Shown here piece by piece: positions 31,058 to 33,761 of a stretch of 33,761 nucleotides of DNA. The notes under the pieces were generated by a model. That model had not been told where the DNA came from. It saw nothing but the letters and a program-made list of their open reading frames with translations, and made no database searches. Within the stretch, counting starts at the first letter, position 1. Each line of letters starts with the position of its first letter. Where the stretch lies: contig SVJI01000003.1 of the NCBI GenBank assembly GCA_015069065.1, positions 1 through 33,761 on the forward strand, in the 5' to 3' direction. Source of the DNA: Oscillospiraceae bacterium (GTDB lineage Bacteria; Bacillota; Clostridia; UMGS1883). A program made the translations under genes and the position numbers.

Positions 31058-31570
31058 TTATAAAACCAACGACGGAGCGGTATAAACTCGTGCCGCAAGT
31101 TCCTGATTAAGCATATAAAGACTTTTTGGATCCGAACCAAAAAGTTCCATCTTTGTGATCAAATCATTTGCGTTTGTTTCCTCTTCCCCTTGTTCCTTAA
31201 CAAACCAATCAAGGAACTGCATTGTACGGAAATCTTTAACATTGTATGCTGCTGCATAAATATCATTTATAAGAGAGGTTACATATTCTTCGTGTTCAAG
31301 TCCCGCCTTTAAAACATCCATGTGACAGGAAAACACCTTGTCAGGCTTTGCGATAGCCTCAAGAGTTACTTTTTGATTCTCGTTTTGAAGATACTGATAG
31401 AAAAGCATTGCATGGTCACGTTCCTCCTGAGCCTGAATCTTATACCAGTTGGCAAATCCATCAAGACCTACATCCTCAAAATAGTTTGAGAAATCAAGGT
31501 AGAGGTACGCAGAATAGAATTCTTTGTTAATCTGTTGATTTAGAAGTTCATGTACTTTTTCGTTCATCAT
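31058..31570 (-). CDS. ftnA: non-haem ferritin
   Basis: A 170-residue iron-storage protein that oxidises Fe(II) and stores it in a 24-mer shell. Four-helix-bundle motifs are present: NKEFYSAYLYLDFS with the first ferroxidase Glu, AQEERDHAMLF with the ExxH pair, and EHEEYVTSLI plus VKEQGEEE with the later Glu/Gln ligands. It lacks the haem-binding bacterioferritin Met and the Dps N-terminal pattern. GGAGG lies 9 nt before ATG 31570; the second ATG (31567) is an alternative. It has its own promoter. Confidence 0.95.
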   Translation of the reverse strand: MMNEKVHELLNQQINKEFYSAYLYLDFSNYFEDVGLDGFANWYKIQAQEERDHAMLFYQYLQNENQKVTLEAIAKPDKVFSCHMDVLKAGLEHEEYVTSLINDIYAAAYNVKDFRTMQFLDWFVKEQGEEETNANDLITKMELFGSDPKSLYMLNQELAARVYTAPSLVL

Positions 31571-31597
31571 AATATAACACCTCCATTATTTGTTTTT

Positions 31598-31626
31598 ATT
31601 ATACTATGGATACGGAAAAAAATCAA
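31598..31626 (-). promoter_or_regulatory. predicted sigma-A promoter of the ferritin gene
   Basis: On the minus strand, TTGATT (31626-31621), 17-nt spacer, TATAAT (31603-31598). Confidence 0.75.
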
Positions 31627-31627
31627 C

Positions 31628-31671
31628 AAAAAAACACAGATGGATAAATTATACTCCGTCTGTGTTTTTTG
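31628..31671. terminator. bidirectional terminator between the SDR and ferritin genes
   Basis: AACACAGATGGA and TCCGTCTGTGTT form a 12-bp stem with one mismatch or G-T pair. It is flanked by A-run and T-run on opposite sides. It begins 2 nt after the SDR stop codon. Confidence 0.85.
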
Positions 31672-31672
31672 T

Positions 31673-32470
31673 CTATCTACGGCTTGTTTTATCCGATAAA
31701 TCTCCATATACAGGTGTTGCCAAACCAAACCCGCCAGAAACTGTCAGTATTTGCCCCGTGGTATAAGCAGAGTCGTCTGATGCAAAATAAACAGCGGCAG
31801 CAGCAATTTCTTCTGGTGTACCCATTCTTTTAAAGGGAATATGGCGCATAAATAGTTCTCTGAATCCCTCTGTAAGATTTTTCTCTACTGCATCAGTCGC
31901 AGTCATTCCCGGCAATATTGCATTACATCGAATGTTATTTTTTGCTTCGTGTACTGCTATCAGCTTTGTCAGGTAGTTGATAGCAGCTTTACTTGTTCCG
32001 TATGCAACCTGAGAAATATCAGGAACAAGACCTCCTACAGAGGAGATATTTATAATACTTCCTCCGCCGTTTTTCGCCATATGGTTTGCTGCCTTTTTGC
32101 TTGCCATAAAAACGCTTCTTAAATTGATATTTACAATATCAAAGAAAACCTCTGTATCGGTATTTGAAAAGTCAAGGTCTTTTCCTGGATTTGAAGTTCC
32201 GAAGTTATTAACCAGTACATCAATACGGCCTGCATCTTTTATCACTTCATCGGTCATGGAAATATAAGATTCGCTCTTGCTCGCATCGTTGTAAACATAT
32301 TTTACTCTGCATCCCTGGTCATTTAGCTTGTCAGCTTCTTGTTTTGCAAGCTCCAAATTCCTTGCCGCCATATAAACTATGGCACCCTCTTTGGCAAAGA
32401 CTTTGGTAATGGCAAGACCTATTCCTCGGGTTGAGGCAGTAATTAAAACTACTTTGTCTTTTAATTTCAT
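31673..32470 (-). CDS. SDR-family oxidoreductase, 7alpha-hydroxysteroid dehydrogenase-like
   Basis: A 265-residue short-chain dehydrogenase. The cofactor loop TASTRGIG (residues 11-18) replaces the usual TGxxxGIG, and AAR at 35-37 favours NADP(H). Catalytic residues are S144, Y157 and K161 (NISSVGG, VAYGTSKAA). From memory, the TASTRGIG start, VVxDIS/A-YGxSKAAINxLT, LPGMTATDAVxxNL and the GGFGxxTP C-terminus resemble clostridial bile-acid 7alpha-HSDHs. If so it would oxidise the 7-hydroxyl of bile acids, but related SDRs with other substrates are not excluded. Its ATG overlaps the stop of the upstream MFS transporter by 4 bases, so transport and conversion of one substrate is likely. Confidence 0.82.
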   Translation of the reverse strand: MKLKDKVVLITASTRGIGLAITKVFAKEGAIVYMAARNLELAKQEADKLNDQGCRVKYVYNDASKSESYISMTDEVIKDAGRIDVLVNNFGTSNPGKDLDFSNTDTEVFFDIVNINLRSVFMASKKAANHMAKNGGGSIINISSVGGLVPDISQVAYGTSKAAINYLTKLIAVHEAKNNIRCNAILPGMTATDAVEKNLTEGFRELFMRHIPFKRMGTPEEIAAAAVYFASDDSAYTTGQILTVSGGFGLATPVYGDLSDKTSRR

Positions 32471-33761
32471 GATTGTTCTCCTTTTTTGATATAAATTTTA
32501 GGCAGGAACAACACTATCGCAATTCCTGCAACAATACAAATAATTTCCGCTGCAGCAAGAAACTTTATGGATTTTACTGCGGCGGTTATTTCACTTGCAC
32601 CGCTACTTATAATATTTGTTACTCTGTTTGTGAAAAGAGGAACAAATATTGCTACACCAAAGGGTGCTGCAAGGTCACGGAATAAGCCATAAGTTCCGGT
32701 TCCTGCTCCTGCAGTTTCAGCAGGCATACCTGACAGTACAACTTTCATAAAAATTGCGGCATTTCCGCCAAGCCCAAAGCCCAAGATGCCAAGAGATGCG
32801 GCAAGAATAATTACAGAAGTTTGGGCAGCAAATAAAAGCATAATAGCGCATCCAACCCCTGTAAGAGTCAGAGAATCAGCCAAAACCTTTTTAGGCTCTA
32901 TGCGGTCTGCTAACGGTCCTAAAACAACTGAACCGAGGGACATTCCGATATACATAATTGAAATTGCATAGCTGGATATAATAGTATTATCAGGCTGTGT
33001 GTAGTTGATAAATACAATTATATTTGTCATATTCGCCTGCATAAGTCCCTGAGTAAGAAACAGAGCAATAACAGAAAGAAAAAACTTTTTTCTCTTCATA
33101 AACTTCCAACTGAGAATTGGATTTATTGCCTTTTTTTCTGCATAAAACAAACCGACAAATGAAATTACCGATGCAATAAAAATAATTAAAAACCATATTG
33201 ACCTGATACCAAAATTCTGACCAAAGGACGGCAGGCACAACATAAGAGTAAAGAAAATCAATACCCATACAGAACCGATGCCGTCAAAATCTGTAAGCGG
33301 TCTTATGCTTAGGCCATCTTTTCTGTGTGTTACAAGGCAAAGCAAAAAAATGATAACGGAAATTGCAACGCATACCCACATCATTGCACGCCAGCCGTAA
33401 AATTCAATAAGTAATCCACCAAGTGTAGGTCCGAAAATTACTGCACTGCTTGAAATAAGCATATATAAAGAAAAACCCTTTGCAATTTTCTCACGCGGAA
33501 ACTCTGTAACAATGTATGACATTACCACCGGTGCAACGGCTGCACTTCCTATTCCTACAATAAAACGGGCAACAATCATAAAAAATAGCGATGGAGCTAC
33601 TGCCGTAAGTATATTACCCAAAGTAAAAATCGCTATACCAATCAATAATGTTGCTTTCCTGCCTATTACATCACCCAGCTTGCCGAGAATAGGTGCAAAC
33701 GCTGCTGTTGAAGCTGCCATTGCTAAAGCGGTCCATGTTGTGTTATTATACGGCAAATTCA
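32467..33761 (-). CDS. MFS transporter, DHA2/EmrB-QacA-like (5' end cut by window)
   Basis: At least 431 residues, incomplete at the N-terminus: the frame is open to the last base, so the TTG at 33756 is not a credible start. Visible motifs include the loop LGKLGDVIGRKATLLIG (motif A), RFIVGIGSAAVAPVVMSYIV (motif B-like) and SAVIFGPTLGGLLIEFYGWRAMMWV (motif C, antiporter type). About 13 membrane segments are present, suggesting a 14-span DHA2 member with span 1 outside the window. It is translationally coupled to the SDR gene (ATGA at 32467-32470), so it may export or import the SDR's substrate or product, possibly a bile acid. Confidence 0.85.
   Translation of the reverse strand, partial: NLPYNNTTWTALAMAASTAAFAPILGKLGDVIGRKATLLIGIAIFTLGNILTAVAPSLFFMIVARFIVGIGSAAVAPVVMSYIVTEFPREKIAKGFSLYMLISSSAVIFGPTLGGLLIEFYGWRAMMWVCVAISVIIFLLCLVTHRKDGLSIRPLTDFDGIGSVWVLIFFTLMLCLPSFGQNFGIRSIWFLIIFIASVISFVGLFYAEKKAINPILSWKFMKRKKFFLSVIALFLTQGLMQANMTNIIVFINYTQPDNTIISSYAISIMYIGMSLGSVVLGPLADRIEPKKVLADSLTLTGVGCAIMLLFAAQTSVIILAASLGILGFGLGGNAAIFMKVVLSGMPAETAGAGTGTYGLFRDLAAPFGVAIFVPLFTNRVTNIISSGASEITAAVKSIKFLAAAEIICIVAGIAIVLFLPKIYIKKGEQS

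Noticed and set aside
30741..31140. Two overlapping minus-strand frames beside the ferritin gene
   Set aside because: No ribosome site; one overlaps ferritin in another frame, and the sequence is dominated by hairpins.
1..33761. tRNA or rRNA genes
   Set aside because: No cloverleaf with CCA-type end or conserved rRNA segment was seen.

Overview
The window looks like chromosome from a low-to-moderate-GC, endospore-lineage Firmicute of class Clostridia, probably a gut-type Oscillospiraceae or Eubacteriales relative. The evidence is consensus-like sigma-A promoters, strong AGGAGG ribosome sites, a SpoVB/YabM-type flippase followed by MazG and HU, the TIGR03960/TIGR03936 radical-SAM pair, copper-amine-oxidase-N (stalk) secreted proteins, and an LTA-synthase-like enzyme. 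The assignment rests on gene content only; no rRNA or tRNA gene was found.

Layout. (1) 0.15-3.4 kb, minus strand: rRNA uracil methyltransferase RlmD and a GH13 neopullulanase-like amylase, overlapping by 28 bases. (2) 3.5-7.4 kb, plus strand: THUMP/SAM RNA methyltransferase, a small membrane protein, and the radical-SAM TIGR03960/TIGR03936 pair. (3) 7.5-10.9 kb, plus: YesL-type membrane protein, lipid/oligosaccharide flippase, MazG, HU, closed by a perfect 26-bp inverted-repeat terminator. (4) 11.0-15.0 kb, minus: membrane protein, PRK06851-like P-loop ATPase, and two secreted stalk-domain proteins. (5) 15.09-25.99 kb: a mobile element. (6) 26.0-30.7 kb, plus: ThyA and DHFR, zinc-ribbon membrane protein, LTA-synthase-like phosphotransferase, and two small membrane proteins. 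(7) 31.0-33.76 kb, minus: ferritin, a hydroxysteroid-dehydrogenase-like SDR, and an MFS exporter that runs off the window.

The most notable feature is region 5. An IS1595/ISXO2-like DDE transposase sits in a 10,898-bp element with 47-bp imperfect terminal inverted repeats (34/47 matches, no gaps) and a perfect 8-bp target duplication (AACTCTTC). The element landed between two divergent promoters, 15 bp upstream of the thyA -35 box counting from the element end, or 7 bp counting from the target duplication. Inside each end is an array of the palindrome TTTTATAAAA spaced 21-22 bp, about two helical turns: three copies on the left, six on the right. The transposase promoter lies so that only read-through transcripts would carry a hairpin that masks the transposase Shine-Dalgarno.

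The cargo is a 2303-residue S-layer-homology surface protein and a two-gene cassette. The surface protein sits behind a ~200-nt structured leader with competing antiterminator and terminator stems. The cassette encodes a duplicated-domain protein and a serine-recombinase-like protein that has lost its catalytic residues. Together these suggest a self-regulating transposon that moves a regulated cell-surface adhesin; the mobility and regulation are inferred from sequence structure, not demonstrated.
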